Shown here piece after piece: positions 26,219 to 33,920 of a DNA stretch of 64,000 nucleotides. The notes beneath the pieces are model-generated. The model saw only the letters and a program-made list of their open reading frames with translations, ran no database searches and was not told the origin of the DNA. This DNA comes from Candidatus Rifleibacterium amylolyticum (GTDB lineage Bacteria > Muiribacteriota > Ozemobacteria > Ozemobacterales > Ozemobacteraceae). Location of the stretch: contig JAACJG010000016.1 in NCBI GenBank assembly GCA_009917695.1, positions 1 to 64,000 of the forward strand. The letters are read 5' to 3'. Position 1 is the first letter of the stretch; every line of letters begins with the position of its first letter. The translations under genes were made by a program, and so were the position numbers.

Positions 26219-26237
26219 ATTCTTATTCCTCCTGTCT

Positions 26238-26275
26238 TATCGTGCTCGTAATCGTAATCGTAATCGTTTTCGCTC
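26238..26275. repeat. GATTAC hexamer array
   Basis: Three perfect GATTAC units and degenerate flanking units, read on the minus strand, fill most of the 86-base gap between the coiled-coil gene and the BI-1 gene. Confidence 0.7.
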
Positions 26276-26304
26276 TTTTAATCGAGCTTGCTTTCCAATC
26301 AGCC

Positions 26305-27330
26305 TCATCGTCGCAGCTTTTCTGCTTCGATCAGTCCCTTCTCTAGGTCGTCGAGGCCTGACCTGAGATTTTCGACTTCTTTAACCATACTGTCACTCGA
26401 TGCTTCCATCGTCATAACATCAGTAAATTTCAAGGTGTTCAGATGATCCATCAGGCTGTTGAACATTTCACGCATCTGAAGTTTCTGCATCTTCACCCTG
26501 TTTAGACTCGTCTCGAGATCATTAAGTTTCAGGTTTCTTTCTTCTTTCATTTTAATGGTCGATTCGAGCTGAGCCTTAACCACATCGTCGCTGGCAGTCG
26601 CCAGTTGCTGTCTGAGGCTCTCGATTTCGGAATCGAGCTTATTGCGGTCGATCGTTTTGAGAAACCCGGTCAGGCCGGCGCTGCGTGCGAGAACTGCAGC
26701 ATGCTTGACCTGTAGCTCTTCGACCTGGGCGATGCTTTTGTTCAACAGATTTTTCATTGCCGGCTTGGCGCTATGGTGAACCTTTTTCGCCTTGATCAAT
26801 TCGCCCTCTATCTCACGGAATTCGCCGAGGTCTTCTTCGAGCAGAAGTTCGGCTTCGATATCGCTTTGCGAGAGCTTGAGAATTTTGCGGCGCAGATTGC
26901 TCTGGCTCAAAGCATCGGCGAGACCACTTGCGCCTGCAGTCAGACTTTTCATGGTGACACCGCGTTGAAAGCCAATTACAACCGCGCCGGCTGCTATTGC
27001 TGCCAGTGAGTAAACGCTGAGACCGGCCGCGAGAATTATATATGGAATATAGAACAAGGCAAAGGCCGAAAAGAAGTAGCTGGCGTCGCGCTCTCTTACA
27101 GTTACCACCAGCATGACGAATGCCAGCAGATAGAAAAACAGCTGTGATTCAGACGAAACGCCTTCGCTGGCCTTGAAGATCCACATCATGTAACCATTGA
27201 CCGTGAACCCGCAGAATGAGGCCAGCGTGCGTTTGATTTTGGCGTCGTCTATCGCTTCTTCCGTTTGCAGGTTCTGCACTTCCCGCACCGCTATGGGTGC
27301 TGGGCGTCTTGGTTGCTGAGGTGTCGACAT
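26305..27330 (-). CDS. Hypothetical membrane protein with long coiled coil
   Basis: 341 residues. A polar N-terminus is followed by three or four helices (about 38-120), then more than 180 residues of charged heptad-like sequence predicted to be coiled coil ('KLDSEIESLRQQLATASDDV', 'KEERNLKLNDLETSLNRVKM'). A PspA-like or scaffold role is conceivable, but no family is recognised. GGAGGGG precedes the ATG. Only 16 bases separate it from the VIT-VWA gene upstream, so they are likely one operon. Confidence 0.7.
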   Translation of the reverse strand: MSTPQQPRRPAPIAVREVQNLQTEEAIDDAKIKRTLASFCGFTVNGYMMWIFKASEGVSSESQLFFYLLAFVMLVVTVRERDASYFFSAFALFYIPYIILAAGLSVYSLAAIAAGAVVIGFQRGVTMKSLTAGASGLADALSQSNLRRKILKLSQSDIEAELLLEEDLGEFREIEGELIKAKKVHHSAKPAMKNLLNKSIAQVEELQVKHAAVLARSAGLTGFLKTIDRNKLDSEIESLRQQLATASDDVVKAQLESTIKMKEERNLKLNDLETSLNRVKMQKLQMREMFNSLMDHLNTLKFTDVMTMEASSDSMVKEVENLRSGLDDLEKGLIEAEKLRR

Positions 27331-27346
27331 GTTGCCCCTCCGGGGT

Positions 27347-29839
27347 TCAGGACTCTTTACCAGAGAACAGAGCTATAATACCGCCGATGATTTTGAACGG
27401 CACCGAAAGTATAGCGTACATCAAATACAGTGAGAAGACAAGACCGATGATGAACAGGGGCACGTTGATCAACAGGTTGAGCACATCTGCCAGCCAGCTG
27501 TTCCAGATACGGGTGAACCAGGTGTCGCCTTCATAGCGTACTTCAATTACTTCGCCTGATGTCTGACCGTCTGAGAAACTGAGGAAAGTTCCCTTACGGA
27601 TCTGATTGCGCACTTCATCGGAGGTGTTCTCGTCGAAAGGGTGATCGGGCGAACCATGAACGGCGCAGATGACTTTACCGCCGCGTATGAAACCTTCGTC
27701 GGTAGTTGCGAAGCAACAGGTTTGCTCTGCCATGACGATGGGTGATTTGAGATACTTGCCCTGCACGAGATCATTCATGGTATTTGCGTCGAGAGCATCG
27801 ATCATCTTTGAGTTATCCATGTTATACATCTCGATAGCACCCATGAGTACCCGCTGGTTGGCAAAACATGCTTTACCGCGAGCCTGCTGACGTGCTTTTC
27901 TGAAATTGGGAACGGCAAGCGCGCCTATAGGCAGGAAACCGGTAGCTCCCCAGAGTGAGAGTGATTTGGCTTCGGTGCGTTTTACAATAGTGCGGGTTGG
28001 CGCAGTGCCGGAAGGAACCGTCGGTCTGGCCATTACTGATACGTTGCGGGCACTGGCTGGTTCGTTGCGGGCTTTGCTGCGTGCTGCGGCCTGCTGGCTG
28101 ACCTGAGGAACCGGTGTCGTAGAAACCGCGACGAATGAAGTAAACGGAGTGGCAAACTGATACTTTTTGCTGAGCGCGATCACTTCGTCTTTGAGTTCAG
28201 GCTTCTGGCCGTAGGTCTGCATCTGCAGCATGAGGTCGTCTGCCTTCGCTTTGGCCCAGAAGCGGCTCACAAAGAGATTCTCGTTAGACTCCTCGGCAAA
28301 AACGGCCTTTACCGGGAAGCTCTGCTTAACTGTGTTGAGAAAGCCGGTTAAGTTGATATCAGCTGAGACACCCTTTTTATAGCGTCCGGTGATGACCAGC
28401 TGGGTGCCCTGATAAATGTTGGGCAGTGTTTTCGGGAACACATCGCTGACTTCGGCATTGCCCCAGTCAAGTGCGAGATCGACGAGCAGCGGTGTGCTGA
28501 TGCTTTCATAGAAAGCCATGAGTTCCTGGTCGATATTCTGCGAATTTTCTGACAGATAAAGTGCTTCGCCGCGATTTTCAACTGCGATTTTGTTGAGAAG
28601 AACGGTGTTGACGCTGCTGCCGACGCCGAGGGTGAAAGTGCGCACCTGGGCAGTGTTGGCAGCGTTGAAGTCACGCACAATTGTGTTGCTGTCGGTGATG
28701 CCTGTGCTGGCTTCGCCATCGGTCAAAAATACCAGCGTTCTGGTGCGGCCTTCTGACTGGTCGAACAGCTTGAGCGCTGCCTGCAGTGAGCCATAAATAT
28801 TGGTTCCGCCGCTGGCGTAAAGCATTTCAATAAAAGCGCCGGCGACTTTGCGGTTCTCGTCGCTGACCGGCAGCAGCTCAGGCATCCAGGTATTGACCTG
28901 TGACGAAAACGCCACAATACCAAAACGGTCATTCTCATTGAGGCGCTTGACGAAAAAATCGAATGCACGCTTGGTCTGTTCCATCTTGCGGCCAGACATC
29001 GAACCAGAAGTATCGACGACGAAAACGATGTCGCGCATTGCGATATCTTCAGCGCTGATGATCTCGGCGGGTGAAAGCATCAACATAAAATAACCGTCTT
29101 GTCCGGCTTCTGGTCGTGTTGTCAGGAAATTGGTGGCGAGAGCTTCTGCTTTGACGTCGTAATTGAGCCTGAAGTCGCCGGCAGGCAGGTAATTGTTTTT
29201 CTCGAATACAACGTTCCATGTGCCGTTTTCAGCCTTTTCAGCGTATATATCATGGCTGAGAGACACTACTGTGCTGATCTCTTTCTGGTCGGTGATGGTA
29301 ACACTGATCGCAGAGGTTTCTAGGTTGGGTTCCTGATACTGCTTGACGTTGAAAGGCAGCAGATAACTTACATTGCCACGACTGTAAGCAAGAATCTCGC
29401 TGTATTCAATCATTACAGTTGCGTGTGATTTGGGGCCAATTGCACCGATGCTGGTTTCGAAAACACCAGGCTGTTTCTGCACGGCCATTGCCGGCATCAT
29501 GCCTTCGGCCTTGGCTTCGTTGAATACCTGAGTAGCTTTGTTGCTTTCTTCGATGGTGCCGGCAAAAACGTTGCCTTCACTGTCGGTCAGCGAAAACTGC
29601 TGAACCGAAGCTTTCTCGTGTATGGGAAATCTTATGTTCGGTTGAATGGTGTAGTCGTTGGGGTTGTAAAACGACATCTCAAGCCTGGTTACTGCTACCT
29701 GGTTGTTGATGTCAACCTTGACTTTCTGCCTGACCATAGGCAGGGTGCCGTTCTGGTAAACCAGATAGGCAGCCTCGACCGGCATTGAACCGAGCACGAA
29801 AAACATTGTAATGATACAGAAGATAAAAGCCTTCTTCAT
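27347..29839 (-). CDS. VIT-VWA protein with a pilin-like C-terminal domain and membrane helices
   Basis: 830 residues. A signal peptide covers 1-23. A VIT domain (about 24-155, 'IRFPIHEKASVQQFSLTDSE', 'NEAKAEGMM') and a VWA domain (about 268-440) follow, the latter with an intact MIDAS 'VVDTSGSMSG' and 'SGGTNIYGSL' plus 'FLTDGEAS'. This matches inter-alpha-trypsin-inhibitor heavy-chain-like proteins. Around 632-760 the sequence changes to a pseudopilin body: 'VPNFRKARQQARGKACFANQ', 'AIEMYNMDNSKM', and later paired Cys. It is preceded by a hydrophobic segment but lacks a prepilin cleavage site. Two helices at about 785-825 anchor the C-terminus. A good ribosome-binding site (GAGGGGG) and a TATAAT (29875-29880, minus) lie upstream. 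Confidence 0.85.
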   Translation of the reverse strand: MKKAFIFCIITMFFVLGSMPVEAAYLVYQNGTLPMVRQKVKVDINNQVAVTRLEMSFYNPNDYTIQPNIRFPIHEKASVQQFSLTDSEGNVFAGTIEESNKATQVFNEAKAEGMMPAMAVQKQPGVFETSIGAIGPKSHATVMIEYSEILAYSRGNVSYLLPFNVKQYQEPNLETSAISVTITDQKEISTVVSLSHDIYAEKAENGTWNVVFEKNNYLPAGDFRLNYDVKAEALATNFLTTRPEAGQDGYFMLMLSPAEIISAEDIAMRDIVFVVDTSGSMSGRKMEQTKRAFDFFVKRLNENDRFGIVAFSSQVNTWMPELLPVSDENRKVAGAFIEMLYASGGTNIYGSLQAALKLFDQSEGRTRTLVFLTDGEASTGITDSNTIVRDFNAANTAQVRTFTLGVGSSVNTVLLNKIAVENRGEALYLSENSQNIDQELMAFYESISTPLLVDLALDWGNAEVSDVFPKTLPNIYQGTQLVITGRYKKGVSADINLTGFLNTVKQSFPVKAVFAEESNENLFVSRFWAKAKADDLMLQMQTYGQKPELKDEVIALSKKYQFATPFTSFVAVSTTPVPQVSQQAAARSKARNEPASARNVSVMARPTVPSGTAPTRTIVKRTEAKSLSLWGATGFLPIGALAVPNFRKARQQARGKACFANQRVLMGAIEMYNMDNSKMIDALDANTMNDLVQGKYLKSPIVMAEQTCCFATTDEGFIRGGKVICAVHGSPDHPFDENTSDEVRNQIRKGTFLSFSDGQTSGEVIEVRYEGDTWFTRIWNSWLADVLNLLINVPLFIIGLVFSLYLMYAILSVPFKIIGGIIALFSGKES

Positions 29840-30057
29840 AACTTTTTCCCCCTCTGATAATTTGCCCCACCTGCATTATACTTCAGAACAATAATGAATA
29901 ATATAGAACCTGATCTGCAAAGCTGGGCAAGTTAGATTAAAGCAAGGTGTGTGCCAAATGGCAAAAGCTGATCAACACAAGGATTTCTGAAATTTCGCCA
30001 TTGCCGCTGCGACATTTTTGTCGCCTATGCGCCAACCCTGCCGTAGTAGCAGCTTTT

Positions 30058-30672
30058 TCAGCGGGTGGGAGGGTATTCAGGGAAGACGAGGCTGTGTTTA
30101 TACAGATCTTCTCCGGTTTTGATGCCATGCTTCTCGAGCAGATCGATAAAATTGAATAGTATATCTCTGACGGCGCGGGTGTCGTTCATTGCTCGATGTG
30201 CGTTCTGCAGGTCGATATGGAAATAGTCGGCGACACTGCTGAGTTTGTTCGAGCGCAACCCGAGATATTTTCTCGCCAGACGCAGTGTACACAGCGATGG
30301 CATGCAAAGTGGCTTTTTGAGATGTTTGCGGAAGTAATAATCGAGAAACGCCCAGTCGAACGGAACATTGTGTGAAACGAAAATTGCATTGTTGAGCATT
30401 CCGTCGAGAATGGCTGCCAGTTCACTGATTTTTGGCTTGTCATAGACCATGGCGTCAGTGATTCCGGTTATTTTAGTTATTTCTGCGGGAATCGGTCGCT
30501 CCGGGTTGATGAGAGTTTCGAATGGTTCTTCGTTGCCGTTTACCAGTGAAATGATGGCAACTTCGGTAATGCCTGCTTCGTTTGGACTGAAACCGGTGGT
30601 TTCAAGGTCAAGAATGACGTAAGGCAGGTCTTTGAGCGGCTTTTTCATAAATTCTGGAATGATGTATTGCAT
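30058..30672 (-). CDS. DnaQ-like 3'-5' exonuclease (DEDDh)
   Basis: 204 residues. 'VILDLETTGFSPNEAGITEV' holds Exo I (Asp, Glu). 'ITKITGITDAMV' and 'VSHNVPFDWAFLDYYF' hold Exo II. 'NAHRAMNDTRAV' supplies the His and Asp of Exo III. All four metal and catalytic residues are present, so it should be an active DNA or RNA exonuclease. It resembles the Pol III epsilon proofreading fold but stands alone, without polymerase partners. The promoter at 30679-30707 ends six bases before the ATG, and no ribosome-binding site is visible, suggesting a leaderless mRNA. The 218-base gap downstream (29840-30057) holds only a small GCGACA/TGTCGC hairpin at 30009-30024. Confidence 0.88.
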   Translation of the reverse strand: MQYIIPEFMKKPLKDLPYVILDLETTGFSPNEAGITEVAIISLVNGNEEPFETLINPERPIPAEITKITGITDAMVYDKPKISELAAILDGMLNNAIFVSHNVPFDWAFLDYYFRKHLKKPLCMPSLCTLRLARKYLGLRSNKLSSVADYFHIDLQNAHRAMNDTRAVRDILFNFIDLLEKHGIKTGEDLYKHSLVFPEYPPTR

Positions 30673-30678
30673 GCTGCT

Positions 30679-30707
30679 ATACTATAGCTAATCAACGCCA
30701 ACGTCAA
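30679..30707 (-). promoter_or_regulatory. Sigma70-like promoter directly abutting the exonuclease ATG
   Basis: On the minus strand TTGACG (30702-30707), 17 bases and TAGTAT (30679-30684) are followed by only six bases before the ATG at 30672. The predicted start of transcription coincides with the start codon. Confidence 0.65.
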
Positions 30708-30719
30708 ATTATCTCTCTC

Positions 30720-30890
30720 TTTCGTTCTCGTTATCGGTATCGTAATCGCGGAATCGTCATCCTGCGAGTAGTCGCAGGAGCCAGAATTCCGGCAAGGTCA
30801 TGGATTCTGCGACTGCGCTTCGCTCCGCGCAGAATGACATGTTGCTCTCAGTCTCGTAATAGTAATCGCATTCGCTATCGTTTTTCTTCT
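30720..30890. repeat. Intergenic repeats: two GATTAC-type arrays around a palindromic element
   Basis: Degenerate GATTAC arrays (minus-strand reading) are at 30720-30752 and 30843-30890. Between them, at 30757-30841, is a copy of the 'gattctgcgac...gcgcagaatgaca' element, also present at 16494-16533, preceded by an inverted partial copy ('gtcatcctgcga'). No coding capacity is evident. Confidence 0.65.
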
Positions 30891-30920
30891 ATCAGTTCAC
30901 CGCAAATCGGAGGTTTACTC

Positions 30921-31292
30921 ATGCAGATGCAGAAACTCAAAGGGGTTATTGCCCGCCGCGAAGGCGCAACGCTGGTAGTCAAAGCCGACAAGGGTGGCAT
31001 CGAGTATCGCTTTAACGCCTCTGATCTGGGCGATGCCGAGACTGGCGAGCGCGTCGATCTGCTTATTGCTCCGGCTGATGACCCCGATGACATTTCCACC
31101 ATACTTTCAATAAAGAGCAAAAAGAAGGTTAAGCCGATAAAGATTGGCAATTTTAACACTCTTGTTGGTCACATGATCAAAACACGTGACCGTCTCAACG
31201 CGACTCTGGCCGAAATTGCCGACCCCGCCGCCGCTTCTGACCTGCGCGAAAAAATCACCTGGCTCGACCGTGGCATCGACCTGTTTTCCTGA
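30921..31292 (+). CDS. Hypothetical protein (123 aa)
   Basis: The start at 30921 is chosen because GGAGG lies nine bases upstream; the longer frame from 30834 runs through repeat DNA. The first 60 residues look like a small beta-barrel ('LKGVIARREGATLVVKADKG'), followed by a helical C-terminal half with 'MIKTRDRLNATLAEIADPAA'. It has no signal peptide or membrane segment. No family recognised. It ends three bases before the convergent 2H phosphoesterase gene. Confidence 0.6.
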   Translation: MQMQKLKGVIARREGATLVVKADKGGIEYRFNASDLGDAETGERVDLLIAPADDPDDISTILSIKSKKKVKPIKIGNFNTLVGHMIKTRDRLNATLAEIADPAAASDLREKITWLDRGIDLFS

Positions 31293-31295
31293 AAA

Positions 31296-31907
31296 CTATC
31301 TTACCGGGGGGCAGATGAGGGGTGCGGTGAGGTTGTCGGTGACCGGGAACAGGCGGTTGGGGCCCATTACCACGAGGTCGTCGATCTTGAGATGGCGCTT
31401 GGCCATTTTGCGTGAGCGCGATACCGCACGCATGATCTGGTCTTCGTTGTCGGGTTTGAGGTCTTTGCTCAGCGTAATGTGTGGCTGAAAATTCTCTTTG
31501 TCTGCATGCTGAAAGCAGTCGAACTCAGCAAAATGCTCACACAACTCATTATGCAGTGCATTAAGCCGTGCATTTGGCATGACCTTTAAAAATACAACTG
31601 TGATGCGGTTATGTTCGTATCTGAACACGTCGAAACCGCGCAGATAAATCTTGAGCGGCAGGTATTTCGCGGCAATATCGTGAATCTGCGGCAGCAGCTC
31701 GATGATCTTTTCGTCATCAAGGTAGCCGGTGGCCCGGCCCATGAATTTAACGGTAAGGTGTGCGCTTTCGGGTGTCTCGAATGAATTGCAGATACTTGTC
31801 AGCTTCTGCTGGCAGGCTGACAGATAACTGCGAAAGCTCAACGGCACCCTGAATGCCAGGGTGTAAGGCAGGCTGCGGTTTTCGCTGTCATGCTTGTGCG
31901 CGTTCAT
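31296..31907 (-). CDS. 2H phosphoesterase (2'-5' RNA ligase / ThpR-like)
   Basis: 203 residues with the two His-x-Thr motifs of the 2H superfamily: 'AHLTVKFMG' and 'QPHITLSKD'. Bacterial members act as RNA 2',3'-cyclic phosphodiesterases or reversible 2'-5' ligases. The length fits the family. Upstream on the minus strand a GTATAAAC box sits close to the ATG and there is no clear ribosome-binding site. It is convergent with the 123-residue protein. Confidence 0.85.
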   Translation of the reverse strand: MNAHKHDSENRSLPYTLAFRVPLSFRSYLSACQQKLTSICNSFETPESAHLTVKFMGRATGYLDDEKIIELLPQIHDIAAKYLPLKIYLRGFDVFRYEHNRITVVFLKVMPNARLNALHNELCEHFAEFDCFQHADKENFQPHITLSKDLKPDNEDQIMRAVSRSRKMAKRHLKIDDLVVMGPNRLFPVTDNLTAPLICPPVR

Positions 31908-31977
31908 GCTGGCTACAGTTTATACCCTCTGATATCTTTGTGCAATCCTGCTTTCATTGGCAGATAAGGATTCTTTA

Positions 31978-32349
31978 AAACACCGCACAAAGCCGCAAAG
32001 ACACGAAGAGAACTCGGTGATCAGGACGAAGATATCATCGCACAGAGACTCTAAGACACGAAGAGGGTTCGGATCAGGACCAAGAGATAAGAGAAGAAAG
32101 ATAAGATAGAGAAGAAAACCTCGCACAGAGGCGCAAAGACACGAAGAAAGCTCGGAAAACAATGAAGAAATAAAAGAAAAGAAATAAAAGAAGAGAAAAA
32201 AAAGAAAGAAAAAGCATCCGCAGATGGCTCAGATTACACAGATGAGGCGCAAATTTTTGAGGCTTTTTGTAAAGTTATATCTGTAGGGGTTCAACATGTT
32301 GAACCCCTACGGCGCTCTTTGTGTCTTCGTGGCTCTCTGTGCGAGGCTT
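31978..32349. repeat. Intergenic repeat cluster (cacaaagacac family and others)
   Basis: This 500-base gap has no gene. Forward copies of 'cgcac-aaag-cgcaaagacacgaag' occur at 31978, 32036 and 32119. An inverted copy is at 32317-32349. A purine-only stretch (about 32155-32215) and an 'agattacacagatg' element near 32230 lie between them. The forward and inverted ends again bracket the block. Confidence 0.65.
32283..32310. repeat. Perfect 28-bp palindrome
   Basis: GTAGGGGTTCAACA and its exact complement abut without a loop at 32283-32310. It lies within the intergenic repeat cluster and has no adjacent T-tract, so it looks like a dispersed palindromic element rather than a terminator. Confidence 0.7.
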
Positions 32350-32370
32350 GCAGTTGTTCTCTCAAGAGAA

Positions 32371-32398
32371 CAGCCCCGCCGCATAGGCGACGGGGCTG
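32371..32398 (-). terminator. Terminator-like hairpin after the PLP gene
   Basis: CAGCCCCG (32371-32378) pairs with CGGGGCTG (32391-32398), with a further short inner GCC/GGC stem. It lies just downstream of the minus-strand PLP-enzyme gene. The following minus-strand bases are T-rich (TTCTCTT) but not a clean run. Confidence 0.6.
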
Positions 32399-32414
32399 GC
32401 GGTGACAACTTAGA

Positions 32415-33905
32415 TCAGAGAGCTTTGAGCAGGCCGGTGCGTTCGTTGAAATCGACGATCATTTCGTCCCAGTGTTTGATTACTTCGGGGCTGTATACAT
32501 CTTCCCAGAATTCGAGATCCCACAGGTTGTTGAGGTCTTCGACATCGCGCATCTGCTGCTCGACCCAGGTGTAATACTTGAAGTGATGCAGGCGCTTGCG
32601 ATCGTGATAAGTGAGTTCCATCATGTTCTGGCTGCCTTCGCCGAGCATGAAGCGTTCAAAATCTGCGAGAGCGCGCGATGAATCGAGCTTGCCATGTTCG
32701 GTCGCCAGTTCGACCAGACGCGACTGATACATCTCAGCAGAGTCGGTCAGACAGGTGAACAGTATGTCGTTTTCGTCGAGATCGTAAAACTTGGCAGTTT
32801 TGACTGCCGAGAGAACGTTGCTGATGCTGCTGATGCCCATCAAAGCAAGCTTTTCGACGACTTCTGCAGTGACGCCGGCATCTTTGAGCATTTCCTGGCC
32901 AGCCGGGGTGTTGAATACCCTGAACAGACGCATGCAGTTTTCGTCATCAACAGCAACGACCGTGTCTGTATTACGGGTGTTGTGAATCCAGGGCACATGC
33001 TTGTCGCCGATACCTTCGATGCGATGTCCGCCAAAGCCGCAGTTGAGAAGGGTGGGGCACTGGAGCGCTTCCGAGGCGACGATGCGCGCGTGCGGGTGAG
33101 CGTGCTTGATGCGGTCGCCAGCGGCAATAGTACCGGCGGAACCGGTGGCGCTGACCCAGGCCGACAGGCGGCTACGTGGCCCTTTGATTTTTTCATAAAC
33201 TTCGAGAACAGCGTTGCCGGTGAGGTTGTAGTGCCAGATTGAATTGCCGAATTCTTCAAACTGGTTGAAAATTACAATGTTTTCGCCGCGCTCTTTGCGC
33301 AGTTCCCAGCACTTGTCATAAATCTCTTTTACGTTCGATTCGCAACCAGGGGTTGCAAAAATTTCGCTGGTGCCGATTTCTTTGAGCCAGTTGAAACGTT
33401 CAGGACTCATATCCTGGGGAAGAATAGCAATCGCAGGTGAGGCGAGCAGGGCGCAGTCATAAGCGCCGCCGCGGCAATAGTTACCGGTGCTCGGCCAGAC
33501 GGCCTTCTGGCGGGTCGGGTCGAATTCACCGCTGACCAGCCTCGGAACCAGACAACCGAAAGCAGCTCCAACCTTGTGGGCGCCGGTCGGAAAATACTTG
33601 CCGACGAGGCCGACGATGCGAGCCTTGACGCCGGTCAACGAACTTGGCAGTTCGACGAAGTTGACATCGCCATACAGACCGGTTGTGGTATCGTTTTTCC
33701 AGGTGATTCGGAACAGGTTGCGGGGATCAACATCCCACAGCCCGAGAGGTTTTACCTGCTTTTTAACCTTTTCTGGGATCAATTCTGGGTTTTTCTGCTG
33801 GGCGAAGGTCGGAATGATGATGTTGCGCTCTTTTGCGCGCTGAACCGTGCTTTTCAGCACTTCTTCGTTAACTTTGAGCTTGAACTGTTTTAGATACTTT
33901 GGCAC
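32415..33905 (-). CDS. Fold-type II PLP-dependent enzyme (cysteine synthase/Trp synthase beta-like)
   Basis: 496 residues, apparently from a GTG at 33905 with AAGGAG seven bases upstream. 'PTGAHKVGAAFG' carries the Schiff-base Lys. 'WPSTGNYCRGGAYDCALLAS' corresponds to the Asn-containing substrate loop, and 'SATGSAGTIAAGDRIKHAHP' is the Gly-rich phosphate clamp. 'IEGIGDKHVPWIHNTRNTDT' resembles the cysteine-synthase segment before the C-terminal domain. It is longer than YgeX (about 400 residues) and has a helical C-terminal extension. It lies 15 bases below the carbamate kinase gene. In enterobacterial purine clusters, a PLP lyase (YgeX) releases ammonia from 2,3-diaminopropionate; this enzyme could fill such a place, but its reaction is not known from sequence. 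Confidence 0.75.
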   Translation of the reverse strand: MPKYLKQFKLKVNEEVLKSTVQRAKERNIIIPTFAQQKNPELIPEKVKKQVKPLGLWDVDPRNLFRITWKNDTTTGLYGDVNFVELPSSLTGVKARIVGLVGKYFPTGAHKVGAAFGCLVPRLVSGEFDPTRQKAVWPSTGNYCRGGAYDCALLASPAIAILPQDMSPERFNWLKEIGTSEIFATPGCESNVKEIYDKCWELRKERGENIVIFNQFEEFGNSIWHYNLTGNAVLEVYEKIKGPRSRLSAWVSATGSAGTIAAGDRIKHAHPHARIVASEALQCPTLLNCGFGGHRIEGIGDKHVPWIHNTRNTDTVVAVDDENCMRLFRVFNTPAGQEMLKDAGVTAEVVEKLALMGISSISNVLSAVKTAKFYDLDENDILFTCLTDSAEMYQSRLVELATEHGKLDSSRALADFERFMLGEGSQNMMELTYHDRKRLHHFKYYTWVEQQMRDVEDLNNLWDLEFWEDVYSPEVIKHWDEMIVDFNERTGLLKAL

Positions 33906-33920
33906 GATATGGCTCCTTGC

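Noticed and set aside
32694-33242. Plus-strand open frame of 182 codons
   Set aside because: It is antisense to the PLP enzyme. Codon patterns support the minus strand only.
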